In this document: positions 1-7,633 of the stretch, piece by piece
How positions within the stretch are numbered: position 1 is the stretch's first letter
Layout of the letters: each line of letters starts with the position of its first letter
Assembly: GCA_947501625.1 (NCBI GenBank)
Contig: CANMWN010000001.1
Span: 124,001 to 188,000 of the forward strand
Direction of reading: 5' to 3'
Length of the DNA: 64,000 nt
DNA from: an uncultured Flavobacteriaceae bacterium
GTDB lineage: Bacteria > Bacteroidota > Bacteroidia > Flavobacteriales > Flavobacteriaceae
Notes under the pieces: generated by a model
Told to the model about the DNA's origin: nothing
Databases searched by the model: none
The model's input: only the letters and a program-made list of their open reading frames with translations
Made by a program: the position numbers and the translations under genes

Positions 1-383
1 TTAATTGGCTTTCCATTAACAAAACTCCATATATATTTTGAAAACGTACCAAACTCTTCTTGAACTTTCATAAAAGCAATTGCATTACTTATGGTAGCTT
101 TAATCTTCAATTTATTACGAATTATTCCGACATTATTTAATAATTCATTAAACTTTTGCTCATCGTATTTAGAAATTTTATGATAGTCAAAATTATCAAA
201 TGCCTTTCTAAAATTTTCTCTCTTTCGCAAAACAGTAATCCAACTCAAACCAGCTTGAAAAGTTTCTAAAATCAAGAATTCAAACAATTTTTGTTCATCA
301 TATAAAGGAACTCCCCATTCTTCATCATGATATTGAATATATAAAGGGTCTTCTCCAACCCAACTACAGCGAACTATATTCAT
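1..383 (-). CDS. tag: DNA-3-methyladenine glycosylase I (C-terminus cut by window edge)
   Basis: Base-excision repair enzyme that removes 3-methyladenine from alkylated DNA. Translating the minus strand from the ATG at 383 gives 127 residues before the window ends. They begin MNIVRCSWVGEDPLYIQYHD and continue with EEWGVP, LFEFLILETFQAGLSW and LRKRENFRKAF. This matches the N-terminal two thirds of the Tag family: the RC-W-DPLY-YHD-EWG block holds conserved Cys/His zinc ligands, and the FQAGLSW segment lines the base pocket. The remaining zinc ligands near the C-terminus lie outside the window. The gene is divergent from the lipoprotein gene that starts at 460. Confidence 0.9.
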   Translation of the reverse strand, partial: MNIVRCSWVGEDPLYIQYHDEEWGVPLYDEQKLFEFLILETFQAGLSWITVLRKRENFRKAFDNFDYHKISKYDEQKFNELLNNVGIIRNKLKIKATISNAIAFMKVQEEFGTFSKYIWSFVNGKPI

Positions 384-459
384 TATAAATATCTATTTCC
401 TCAAAAATACATAAATTTGGAACAGTTATTGAGCATTTTTTTGATATAACTCTATTAAA

Positions 460-861
460 ATGAAACATTTATTATCAATTTTAGTGATTATTTTCTTAGT
501 TGTAAGTTGTGGAACACCTAAGAAGATGAATAAAATATCTTCACAAAATAATTTGGAAGATGCAGTAGTGATAGAAAATGACAGTCTAGAATACCAAATT
601 ATTATTTATGATCCTGGTTTTAATATTTATTTAAAAACAATTGCTAGACCTGAAAATTACTATACACAAAGTTTTCTAGAGAATAAAAACATATTTTACG
701 TATCTCAATGGAATTATAGAGCGCAAAACCCTATACAATACGGAGATTTTTATGCAAGTATTATCGATTATGACCAACATGTAGATTATGGATTGGAAGT
801 CAATTATAAACTTTATAATTACTTTCAATATATAAGACGACAATACGGTATTAGATTATAG
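460..861 (+). CDS. Small lipoprotein, DUF6146-like
   Basis: 133 residues. The N-terminus MKHLLSILVIIFLVVSCG is a lipoprotein signal with lipobox VVSC, so the mature protein should be lipid-anchored at Cys17. The mature part has no catalytic motif that I recognise. It is rich in Tyr and Asn, with the blocks IIYDPGFNIYL, YVSQWNYR, YDQHVDYGLEVNYKLYNYF and a C-terminal YGIRL. From memory this pattern resembles the flavobacterial family DUF6146; its function is unknown. The gene stands alone, divergent from tag and convergent with pckA, and ends at a strong hairpin terminator. Confidence 0.75.
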   Translation: MKHLLSILVIIFLVVSCGTPKKMNKISSQNNLEDAVVIENDSLEYQIIIYDPGFNIYLKTIARPENYYTQSFLENKNIFYVSQWNYRAQNPIQYGDFYASIIDYDQHVDYGLEVNYKLYNYFQYIRRQYGIRL

Positions 862-870
862 AAAATAAAA

Positions 871-891
871 AAGCCGAGTAAAATTCGGCTT
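871..891. terminator. Bidirectional hairpin terminator between lipoprotein gene and pckA
   Basis: AAGCCGA (871-877), a 7-nt loop, then TCGGCTT (885-891). A-rich sequence on the left and a short T/A-rich stretch on the right allow use from both sides. It lies between two convergent stop codons (861 and 902). Confidence 0.75.
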
Positions 892-901
892 ATAAAAATA
901 T

Positions 902-2515
902 TTAATTAGCTGATGGCGGTGCTCCTGCCATAATTTCTTCATTTGCAAATTCTTCAAATTGTTTGAAATTTTCTTTAAAAGAATTTACTAATTTTTTAGC
1001 CGTTTCATAATAGCCTTTATCATTATTCCAAGATTTTCTTGGACTCAATATTTCATCAGGAACATTAGGACAAGTTCTTGGTTGCGCCAATCCAAACATA
1101 GAATGAACATGATAATTATCCTTATTTGCATCTTCAAGGCTTCCATTCATTGCAGCAGAAATCATTGCGCGCGTATATTTCAATTTCATTCTTGATCCAA
1201 CACCATAAGGACCACCAGTCCAACCAGTATTAACCAACCAAACATTCACACCTGTATCTTTCATTTTAGCACTTAACATTTCAGCATATTTTGTTGGGTG
1301 TAAAGGCATAAAAGGTGCTCCAAAACAAGCGGAAAAACTTGGTTGAGGCTCTGTAACTCCTGCTTCAGTTCCTGCAACTTTTGCAGTATAACCAGAAATA
1401 AAGTGATAAGCTGCTTGACCAGGAGTCAGTTTTGAAATTGGAGGCAATACTCCAAAAGCATCAGCAGTCAAGAAAAATATATTCTTAGGATTTTTACCTA
1501 TTGATGGTTTTTTAATATTTTCAATATGATAAATTGGATAACTTACTCGCGTATTTTGAGTTATAGAGGTATCTTCAAAATCAACAGTTCCATTTTCATC
1601 CATAATCACATTTTCAAGAATTGCTCCTTTTTTAATTGCGTCATAAATTTCAGGCTCTTGTTCTTTTGAAAGATTAATTACTTTTGCATAGCAACCACCT
1701 TCAAAATTAAAGACTGTATTTTCTTTGGTCCAACCATGTTCATCATCACCAATCAAACTTCTATTAGGATCAGTAGACAAAGTTGTCTTTCCAGTTCCCG
1801 AAAGTCCAAAGAAAATTGAAGTATCACCATCTTTACCTACATTAGCAGAACAATGCATAGGTAACGTTTCTTTAAATACAGGAAGAATAAAATTCAAAGC
1901 AGAAAAAATTCCTTTTTTAATTTCACCTGTATAGCCAGTACCTCCAATCAAAGCAATTTTCTTCTCAAAATTCAATATTGCAAAATTATGTTGACGTGTT
2001 CCATCAACTTCAGCATCAGCCATAAAACCTGGAGCGTTTACCACAGTCCATTCCGGAGAAAAAGTTTCTAATTCTTGCTCTGTTGGACGTAAAAACATGT
2101 TATAAGCAAACATATTACTCCAAGGATACTCATTTATTACTCTTATATTTAATTTGTAGTTTTCATCTGCACAAGCATAACTATCTCTTACATATATTTC
2201 TTTTCCTGAAAGATAATCAACAACTTTATCATACAGTTTATCAAACTTATCGGAATCAAAAGGAAGATTAATATTTCCCCACCAAACTTTATCTTTGGTA
2301 ATATCGTCTTTAACAATAAATCTATCCATTGGTGAACGTCCTGTAAATTCACCTGTATTAATAGCAAGAGCACCTGAGTCGGCCTCTTTCCCTATATTTT
2401 TATCGATACATGTTTGGTGTAATTTTTCTGGGGACAAGTTGTAGTTAACAGTTGCATTTTTAATACCATAATTATTTAACGAAATCGATTTCGTACTTGT
2501 ATTCTGGCTCATCAT
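902..2515 (-). CDS. pckA: Phosphoenolpyruvate carboxykinase (ATP)
   Basis: Converts oxaloacetate plus ATP to phosphoenolpyruvate, CO2 and ADP, the gluconeogenic entry step from the TCA cycle (cytoplasmic). At 537 residues it has the normal length of the ATP-dependent family. The kinase-1a P-loop GLSGTGKTTLS is at about residues 237-247, followed by the metal-binding IGDDEHGW and upstream by NTGEFTGRSPMDRF (substrate-binding Arg). The start is either of two adjacent ATG codons (2515 or 2512). A good flavobacterial promoter lies about 30 bp upstream. The gene is monocistronic, with a terminator shared with the convergent lipoprotein gene. Confidence 0.97.
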   Translation of the reverse strand: MMSQNTSTKSISLNNYGIKNATVNYNLSPEKLHQTCIDKNIGKEADSGALAINTGEFTGRSPMDRFIVKDDITKDKVWWGNINLPFDSDKFDKLYDKVVDYLSGKEIYVRDSYACADENYKLNIRVINEYPWSNMFAYNMFLRPTEQELETFSPEWTVVNAPGFMADAEVDGTRQHNFAILNFEKKIALIGGTGYTGEIKKGIFSALNFILPVFKETLPMHCSANVGKDGDTSIFFGLSGTGKTTLSTDPNRSLIGDDEHGWTKENTVFNFEGGCYAKVINLSKEQEPEIYDAIKKGAILENVIMDENGTVDFEDTSITQNTRVSYPIYHIENIKKPSIGKNPKNIFFLTADAFGVLPPISKLTPGQAAYHFISGYTAKVAGTEAGVTEPQPSFSACFGAPFMPLHPTKYAEMLSAKMKDTGVNVWLVNTGWTGGPYGVGSRMKLKYTRAMISAAMNGSLEDANKDNYHVHSMFGLAQPRTCPNVPDEILSPRKSWNNDKGYYETAKKLVNSFKENFKQFEEFANEEIMAGAPPSAN

Positions 2516-2545
2516 AGTTTTTTATTTTTGATGTTATTAGCGCGA

Positions 2546-2573
2546 CAAATTTAAACTTTATTTTTAAAGACAA
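2546..2573 (-). promoter_or_regulatory. Promoter of pckA
   Basis: On the minus strand a TTG (2573-2571) is followed after 17 bp by TAAATTTG (2553-2546), matching the Bacteroidota sigma consensus TTG-N17-23-TAnnTTTG. The predicted transcript start is about 25 nt before the pckA ATG. Confidence 0.6.
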
Positions 2574-2608
2574 TTGTTGATTTAATGTTTTTTTATAAAA
2601 AAGTAATC

Positions 2609-2983
2609 CTATTTACTTTTCCAAAAAGAAAATGTCATTAATAACCAACCAAGAATAAACAATAATCCTCCTAAAGGGGTTACAAACCAAATGCTTTTAG
2701 GATCTACTCCAAAAACTGTAATTAAATATAACGATCCTGAAAAGAATAAAATTCCTAAAAAGAATAATATACTTACTGTATTTTTAACTTTTACAGTTAA
2801 CAAATTAGTTGCATTAACAGCAAGCAATACAATAACATGATACATTTGATATTTAACGGCTGTCTCAAAGTTTTTAAATTCTTCTACACCTAGTTTTTCT
2901 TTTAACATATGTGCTCCAAAAGCACCTAAAATAACTGTAATTGCACCTAAAATTGAAGTGACAACTAAATTTCTATTCTTCAT
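2609..2983 (-). CDS. DUF423 small inner-membrane protein
   Basis: About 124 residues with four hydrophobic segments and the opening MKNRNLVVTSILGAITVILG followed by AFGAHMLKEKL. AFGAHxL is the hallmark of DUF423 (YgdD/TMEM256-like) proteins of unknown function. An in-frame ATG exists 60 nt upstream (3043), but that start would give a polar extension and would overlap the divergent DUF2007 gene at 3028, so I take 2983. There is a C-terminal WLLMTFSFWKSK. Confidence 0.85.
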   Translation of the reverse strand: MKNRNLVVTSILGAITVILGAFGAHMLKEKLGVEEFKNFETAVKYQMYHVIVLLAVNATNLLTVKVKNTVSILFFLGILFFSGSLYLITVFGVDPKSIWFVTPLGGLLFILGWLLMTFSFWKSK

Positions 2984-3027
2984 TGTTTTATTTTGTTTAA
3001 TGCAAAAATATGACTTAAATTTCGACC

Positions 3028-3243
3028 ATGAAAAATGCATCAAATAAACTTATCACTGTTTATTCTTCAGCCAACTTATATGAACTTGAAATCATCAAAG
3101 GAAAGTTGGAAAGTGAGGGAATTCAAAGTTTTATTGCCGATCAAAACATGTACACAATTGGTTTTACTCAAGAGTATCGACTTCAAATTCGCTCTTTCGA
3201 TGCGCTAAAAGCCAAAGTTATATTAAACAAAATTAAAAAATGA
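3028..3243 (+). CDS. DUF2007 domain protein
   Basis: 71 residues; the pattern VYSSANLYELEIIKGKLESE then GIQSFIADQN is typical of DUF2007, a small alpha/beta fold named putative signal-transducing protein with no firm role. Its stop codon overlaps the start of the next gene (ATGA, 3240-3243), so the two are translationally coupled. A TAAATTTCG box ends 4-5 nt before the ATG, suggesting a very short or absent leader. Confidence 0.85.
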   Translation: MKNASNKLITVYSSANLYELEIIKGKLESEGIQSFIADQNMYTIGFTQEYRLQIRSFDALKAKVILNKIKK

Positions 3244-4610
3244 GAAATATCCTTGTGATTGGTGCTGGAAGATCTTCATCATCATTAATCAAATATTTAT
3301 TAGATAAATCTTCAAGTGAAAATTTACACGTAACCGTTGGAGATGTAAATAAAAAAACTGCCGAAGAAAAAATCAACAATCATCCTAATGCAATAGCAAT
3401 TTCATTAGATGTATTTAATGAAACTGAAAGAAGAAAAGTAGTTCAAGAAGCTGAAATTGTTATATCAATGCTTCCTGCAAGATTTCATATAGAAGTTGCA
3501 AAAGATTGTGTAGAATTTGGCAAGAATATGGTGACAGCATCTTACATTTCTAAAGAAATGAAAACCTTAGATGCAGATGTAAAGGCCAAAGGATTAACAT
3601 TTATGAACGAAATAGGTGTAGATCCAGGTATCGACCATATGAGTGCTATGCAGGTGATTGATAGAATTCACGATGAAGGAGGAAAAATGTTGTTATTCGA
3701 ATCATTTACTGGCGGATTAGTTGCTCCTGAAAGTGATAATAATCTTTGGAATTATAAATTTACTTGGAACCCAAGAAATGTTGTTATTGCAGGTCAAGGA
3801 GGAACCGCAAAATTTATCCAAGAAGGCACTTATAAATATATCCCTTATCAAAAATTATTCAGAAGAACTGAGTTTTTAAATATTGATGGTTTCGGGAAGT
3901 TTGAAGGCTATGCCAATAGAGATTCTTTAAAATATCGTAGTGTTTACGGCTTAGATGATATTCCTACATTATATAGAGGAACCATTAGAAGAGTCGGATT
4001 TTCAAGAGCTTGGAATATATTTGTTCAATTAGGAATGACAGATGATAGTTATATTATGGAAAACTCAGAAAATATGAGTTACCGTGATTTTATCAATTCT
4101 TTTTTGGCTTATAACCCAAATGATTCGGTAGAATTAAAATTGCGCCATTATCTAAAAATTGATCAAGACGATGTGATTTGGGATAAGCTGATGGAACTTG
4201 ATTTATTCAATGCCGATAAAAAAGTCGGTTTAAAAGATGCTACTCCTGCACAAATACTCCAAAAAATATTGATGGATAGTTGGACGCTTGAAGAAGATGA
4301 CAAAGATATGATTGTAATGCATCACAAATTTGGTTATCAATTAAATGGACAAAAACATCAAATTGAGTCTCAAATGGTTGTTCTTGGTGATGATCAAACA
4401 TATACAGCTATGGCAAAAACTGTTGGGCTTCCTGTAGCAATTGCAGCTTTAAAAATATTGAATGGAGAAATCAAAAGTACCGGTGTTTTAATGCCTATAA
4501 ATAAAGATATTTACAATCCAATTTTAAAAGAATTGGAAGAATATGGTGTTATTTTTACTGAGAAAGAAGTGAAATATGAAGGTTATAATCCAGAGAATGT
4601 AGGTAGTTAA
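3240..4610 (+). CDS. Saccharopine dehydrogenase family protein
   Basis: 456 residues, the size of saccharopine reductase / lysine-ketoglutarate reductase-like proteins. The N-terminal Rossmann motif is VIGAGRSSSSLIKYL, followed by acidic DVN (NAD(P) ribose contact), VISMLPARFH and MNEIGVDPGIDHM. The last is the catalytic-domain block conserved in saccharopine dehydrogenases and carboxynorspermidine synthases. The C-terminal domain carries GGLVAPES and MAKTVGLPVAIAA. The substrate cannot be decided from sequence: lysine catabolism (saccharopine) is likelier than polyamine synthesis because no spermidine genes are nearby. It is coupled to the DUF2007 gene by a 4-bp overlap. Confidence 0.85.
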   Translation: MRNILVIGAGRSSSSLIKYLLDKSSSENLHVTVGDVNKKTAEEKINNHPNAIAISLDVFNETERRKVVQEAEIVISMLPARFHIEVAKDCVEFGKNMVTASYISKEMKTLDADVKAKGLTFMNEIGVDPGIDHMSAMQVIDRIHDEGGKMLLFESFTGGLVAPESDNNLWNYKFTWNPRNVVIAGQGGTAKFIQEGTYKYIPYQKLFRRTEFLNIDGFGKFEGYANRDSLKYRSVYGLDDIPTLYRGTIRRVGFSRAWNIFVQLGMTDDSYIMENSENMSYRDFINSFLAYNPNDSVELKLRHYLKIDQDDVIWDKLMELDLFNADKKVGLKDATPAQILQKILMDSWTLEEDDKDMIVMHHKFGYQLNGQKHQIESQMVVLGDDQTYTAMAKTVGLPVAIAALKILNGEIKSTGVLMPINKDIYNPILKELEEYGVIFTEKEVKYEGYNPENVGS

Positions 4611-4614
4611 CAAC

Positions 4615-5328
4615 TTACATTTTTAAATAAAAATCTTTAACTAAATTTTTATATTTTTCTGTGTATTGATGCCTTTGAATTTCCATAATCAACTCATCAG
4701 AAATAACATCTTTTGGAGTAAAAGAAAATTGTAATAAACTTCTTTTAATTTCAACTTCAGGAGTCCCTTTAACTCTTGTTATTCTATTGATATATAATTT
4801 GTATTGTCTAGCCAACTCAATAAAAGTAATTTCTTCTTCATAAGGAATCACAAATGCACAACTTCCAGTTTTAGATAACAAACTAATTGTAGAAATAATT
4901 AATTCTTCAAAAGTTAAAAATTGTGAATGTCTGGCCTTTGAACGACTTTCACTTATTGTTCCTTCTTTAAACGAGGAAGTATAAAATGGTGGATTTGAAA
5001 CTATTAAATCATACTCTTCATCCATTTCTTTAACAAATTCTTGTATTGAAGCATGGTAACAAAACAATCTATCTCCCCAAGTTGATTGCTCAAAGTTCTC
5101 GACTGCTTGCTCATAAGCGCTATCTTCTATTTCAATAGCATCTATCAATTCAGCATCACTTCGTTGTGCTAATTGCAAAGCAATTACACCAGTTCCGGTT
5201 CCAATATCTAAAATGGAGTTAGCACTTTCACAATCAGTCCAAGCGCCTAGTAAAACCGCATCAGTACCAATTTTCATTGCGCATTTATCATGCCCTACCG
5301 TAAATTGTTTGAATTTAAAAGGCTGCAT
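4615..5328 (-). CDS. trmN6: tRNA1(Val) (adenine-N6)-methyltransferase
   Basis: SAM-dependent methylase modifying A37 of tRNA-Val (E. coli YfiC/TrmN6 family). In 237 residues the motifs are in order: IGTDAVLLGAW, motif I ILDIGTGTGVIALQLAQ, an acidic IEIED for the SAM ribose, and the N6-adenine catalytic motif NPPFY in IVSNPPFYTSSF. The length matches the family. It is the last gene of the rpsP-rimM-trmN6 operon, starting 3 nt after the rimM stop. It is convergent with the saccharopine dehydrogenase-like gene, only 4 bp apart. Confidence 0.9.
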   Translation of the reverse strand: MQPFKFKQFTVGHDKCAMKIGTDAVLLGAWTDCESANSILDIGTGTGVIALQLAQRSDAELIDAIEIEDSAYEQAVENFEQSTWGDRLFCYHASIQEFVKEMDEEYDLIVSNPPFYTSSFKEGTISESRSKARHSQFLTFEELIISTISLLSKTGSCAFVIPYEEEITFIELARQYKLYINRITRVKGTPEVEIKRSLLQFSFTPKDVISDELIMEIQRHQYTEKYKNLVKDFYLKM

Positions 5329-5331
5329 TTA

Positions 5332-5856
5332 TTAAAGATATAAATCAATCAAACCTTCAGGAGTCTCAACAAGTACTTGTTTGTTTTTTCGGTCAATTTT
5401 GGCAATAAAATCATCAATCATAGGAATGAATATCTCAACTCCATTTTTATTAACCTCAAACAGTGGCTGAGCAGAAGATTCATTAACTCCAGTTATTTTT
5501 CCAACTTCACCATAATTAGTATCGACCATAATGAAATCAATAATTTCATGATAATAAAACTGATCTCCAGTCAATTTTGGCAATAAAGTAAGTGGTAGAT
5601 ACACTCCAGATTTTAAAATACTATCAGCATCTATTTCAGTATCTACACCTTCAAATTTTGTTCGTAGTTGATTTCCTTTTTGAAGTAAACTTTTTTCAAT
5701 AAAAAAAGGAATCAGATTTGTACCATGTAATACAAATACTGATTCCATATTTTGATATAATTCAGGTTCATCGGTATCTAATTTGATAACCACTTCACCT
5801 TTAAAACTGTGCTTACGAACGATTTTACCAAGATAAAAACAATCTTCTTTTCGCAT
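5332..5856 (-). CDS. rimM: Ribosome maturation factor RimM
   Basis: 16S rRNA processing factor that binds S19 and assists assembly of the 30S head. The 174 residues begin with FYLGKIVRKHSFKGEVVIKL, the RimM N-domain, followed by a PRC-barrel (YYHEIIDFIMVDTNYGEVGK, then FEVNKNGVEIFIPMIDDFI) and an ending VETPEGLIDLYL typical of the family. It lies 16 bp downstream of rpsP, the usual bacterial pairing. Confidence 0.95.
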   Translation of the reverse strand: MRKEDCFYLGKIVRKHSFKGEVVIKLDTDEPELYQNMESVFVLHGTNLIPFFIEKSLLQKGNQLRTKFEGVDTEIDADSILKSGVYLPLTLLPKLTGDQFYYHEIIDFIMVDTNYGEVGKITGVNESSAQPLFEVNKNGVEIFIPMIDDFIAKIDRKNKQVLVETPEGLIDLYL

Positions 5857-5872
5857 CTCGTAAGTCTAAAAA

Positions 5873-6460
5873 CTACTCTGCAGCTTCTTCTGTAGCCTCT
5901 TCAGACGAAGTCGCTTCCTCTACTGCTTCTGTAGCCTCTTCAGCAACTTCCTCAGTAGTTGTTTCAGCAGCAGCTTCTGCTTCAGCAGCCTCAGCTTTTA
6001 AAGCCTCTTCAGCCTCAACAACAGCAGCTTTACGCTTTTCATTTATTTCTTTTTCCGCAGCTAATGCAGCAGCTTTTGCATCAGCTTGTGCTTTTGCTAA
6101 ACCATCAACCTTTGCAGTTACCAATCCAGCTTTTTCATCCAACCATGCTTGAAATTTCTTTTCAGCCTCTTCTTCAGAAAATGCTCCTTTACGAACACCT
6201 CCCGCTAAATGATGCTTTAATAAAGCTCCTTTATAAGACAACAATGCTCTTGCTGTATCTGTAGGTTGTGCTCCATTTTGCAACCATTTTACTGAACCAT
6301 CAACATCTAAATCAATTGTTGCTGGATTTGTATTTGGATTATAAGTTCCTAATTTTTCTAAGAATTTACCATCTCTCTTTGCACGTGCATCAGCAGCAAC
6401 TATCCAATAGAATGGTTTCCCTTTTTTACCGTGTCTTTGTAATCTAATTTTTACTGACAT
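5873..6460 (-). CDS. rpsP: 30S ribosomal protein S16 with long acidic/Ala-rich tail
   Basis: The N-terminal ~85 residues are canonical S16 ([56 protein letters not shown]). The remaining ~110 residues form a low-complexity tail rich in Ala and Glu, probably helical then disordered. Typical bacterial S16 is 80-90 residues; long tails are known in Bacteroidota, so this is a lineage trait rather than an assembly error. It is first in the operon with rimM and trmN6. The 5' leader holds a small hairpin (AAGGT/ACCTT, 6475-6489). Confidence 0.96.
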   Translation of the reverse strand: MSVKIRLQRHGKKGKPFYWIVAADARAKRDGKFLEKLGTYNPNTNPATIDLDVDGSVKWLQNGAQPTDTARALLSYKGALLKHHLAGGVRKGAFSEEEAEKKFQAWLDEKAGLVTAKVDGLAKAQADAKAAALAAEKEINEKRKAAVVEAEEALKAEAAEAEAAAETTTEEVAEEATEAVEEATSSEEATEEAAE

Positions 6461-6507
6461 AAATTTAAAATTTTAAGGTTCTCGACCTTGATTATTAATT
6501 AAGGGTG

Positions 6508-6515
6508 CAAATGTA
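6508..6515 (-). promoter_or_regulatory. -7 box of the rpsP operon promoter
   Basis: TACATTTG on the minus strand matches TAnnTTTG. It lies about 48 bp upstream of the rpsP start. No clear TTG is seen at the -33 position. Confidence 0.45.
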
Positions 6516-6584
6516 CAAAGTTTTTTCCAGATAAAAGAATCTTACCAACCAATAATTATGAAATTACTTTTAATAAAAAAGCGC

Positions 6585-6592
6585 TACTTTTG
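6585..6592 (+). promoter_or_regulatory. -7 box for the duplicated-domain lipoprotein gene
   Basis: TACTTTTG matches TAnnTTTG and precedes the ATG at 6620 by 27 bp. No good -33 element is visible. Confidence 0.4.
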
Positions 6593-6619
6593 CTCACATT
6601 AAAAACAAAACATTTAACT

Positions 6620-7522
6620 ATGAAAAAACTACTTTTTACATTACTTTCAATCACCCTTTTATTCTCTTGTCAAGATCCAGTTATTGGCCCTGGATTTCCT
6701 GATGAGGATCCAAATAATAATAGCGAGTCTAATTTTCAAGTAGATTTTGACAATCAAACATTTATATCTGATCAAATAACAGCAACAAATGTAGGTGGAA
6801 TAATAAATATCACAGGATTTAGAGGAGCAAATGGTGAGGCTGTAATTTTAAGTATAAGTGGTAATTCGACTGGAAATTATGATTTAGGAACTACTGGCAG
6901 CAATTTAAATGGTGCAGTTTACCTTCAATCAAATGGGAGCACGACGCCTTTTGTTTCAGAAACTGGTGAAATCATTATAAGTGAAATAAATACTAATGAT
7001 AAAACACTTTCAGGAACATTTAATTTTACTGGAGTTAGCCACATTATTGACTCAAATGGAAACCCTCAAACAGAAAGTCAAGAGTTTACAAATGGTAAAT
7101 TTACAAATATAACATACACTGATGATTTAGTAACAGGAGGTAATAACGACAATACTTTTTTTGCGAAAGTAGATGGAGTAGAATTTGTTGAAGACAACTT
7201 CTCTGGAACGGTACTAAATTTTGCTGGAATGTCAAGTATAGGCATTAGTGCTGTAAATAATAGTTTAGTAAGTATAGGATTTAGTTTACCTTCTACTATT
7301 ACTCCCGGAACTTACGATCTTACATCTTTAGGCGAAATTAGAGGAATGTATAACATTTCAACAACAAATATAAATGGAGCAAAGTCAGGTACTATAACTA
7401 TTTCATCTCATAATACTACCACAAAACATATTGTTGCAACTTTTGACTTTATTGCTGGCCCTCTAGTAGGAACAACTGAATATGCAATAACAGATGGAGA
7501 GTTTGAATTAACTTATCAATAA
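6620..7522 (+). CDS. Lipoprotein with two tandem copies of one beta-rich domain (DUF6252-like)
   Basis: About 300 residues. The best start is the ATG at 6620, which gives a lipoprotein signal MKKLLFTLLSITLLFSCQ with lipobox LFSC; a start 30 nt upstream would spoil the signal. Two copies of the same domain follow. The first runs from FQVDFDNQTF to NGKFTNITY, the second from FFAKVDGVEF to DGEFELTY. Each has GxYDL in the middle and GxIxIS...F.F later. The pattern resembles flavobacterial DUF6252 lipoproteins of unknown function. It ends at a strong terminator and is likely monocistronic. Confidence 0.75.
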   Translation: MKKLLFTLLSITLLFSCQDPVIGPGFPDEDPNNNSESNFQVDFDNQTFISDQITATNVGGIINITGFRGANGEAVILSISGNSTGNYDLGTTGSNLNGAVYLQSNGSTTPFVSETGEIIISEINTNDKTLSGTFNFTGVSHIIDSNGNPQTESQEFTNGKFTNITYTDDLVTGGNNDNTFFAKVDGVEFVEDNFSGTVLNFAGMSSIGISAVNNSLVSIGFSLPSTITPGTYDLTSLGEIRGMYNISTTNINGAKSGTITISSHNTTTKHIVATFDFIAGPLVGTTEYAITDGEFELTYQ

Positions 7523-7542
7523 ATATCAAATATGATTTTTGC

Positions 7543-7571
7543 AAACCTCCATATCTGGAGGTTTTTTTGTT
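7543..7571 (+). terminator. Rho-independent terminator after lipoprotein gene
   Basis: AAACCTCC (7543-7550), loop ATATCT, GGAGGTTT (7557-7564), followed by more T residues. It lies just downstream of the stop at 7522. Confidence 0.85.
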
Positions 7572-7633
7572 CATAACATTTTTCATTAAAAATAGAAATA
7601 TTCATTAATTTTATTTCCTCATAAAAAATTTAC

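Noticed and set aside
2984-3043. Longer N-terminus for the DUF423 protein starting at 3043
   Set aside because: The extension is polar, unlike family members, and overlaps the divergent DUF2007 gene start at 3028.
5959-6264. Open frame of 101 codons on the + strand inside rpsP, very rich in Gln and Leu
   Set aside because: It is the antisense of the Ala/Glu repeat tail of S16; the composition is a by-product of the repeated codons, and no start context or homology is seen.
6340-6460. Possible frameshift or fusion in rpsP because of its unusual length
   Set aside because: The frame is continuous with a uniform tail, and long S16 tails are known in the phylum.
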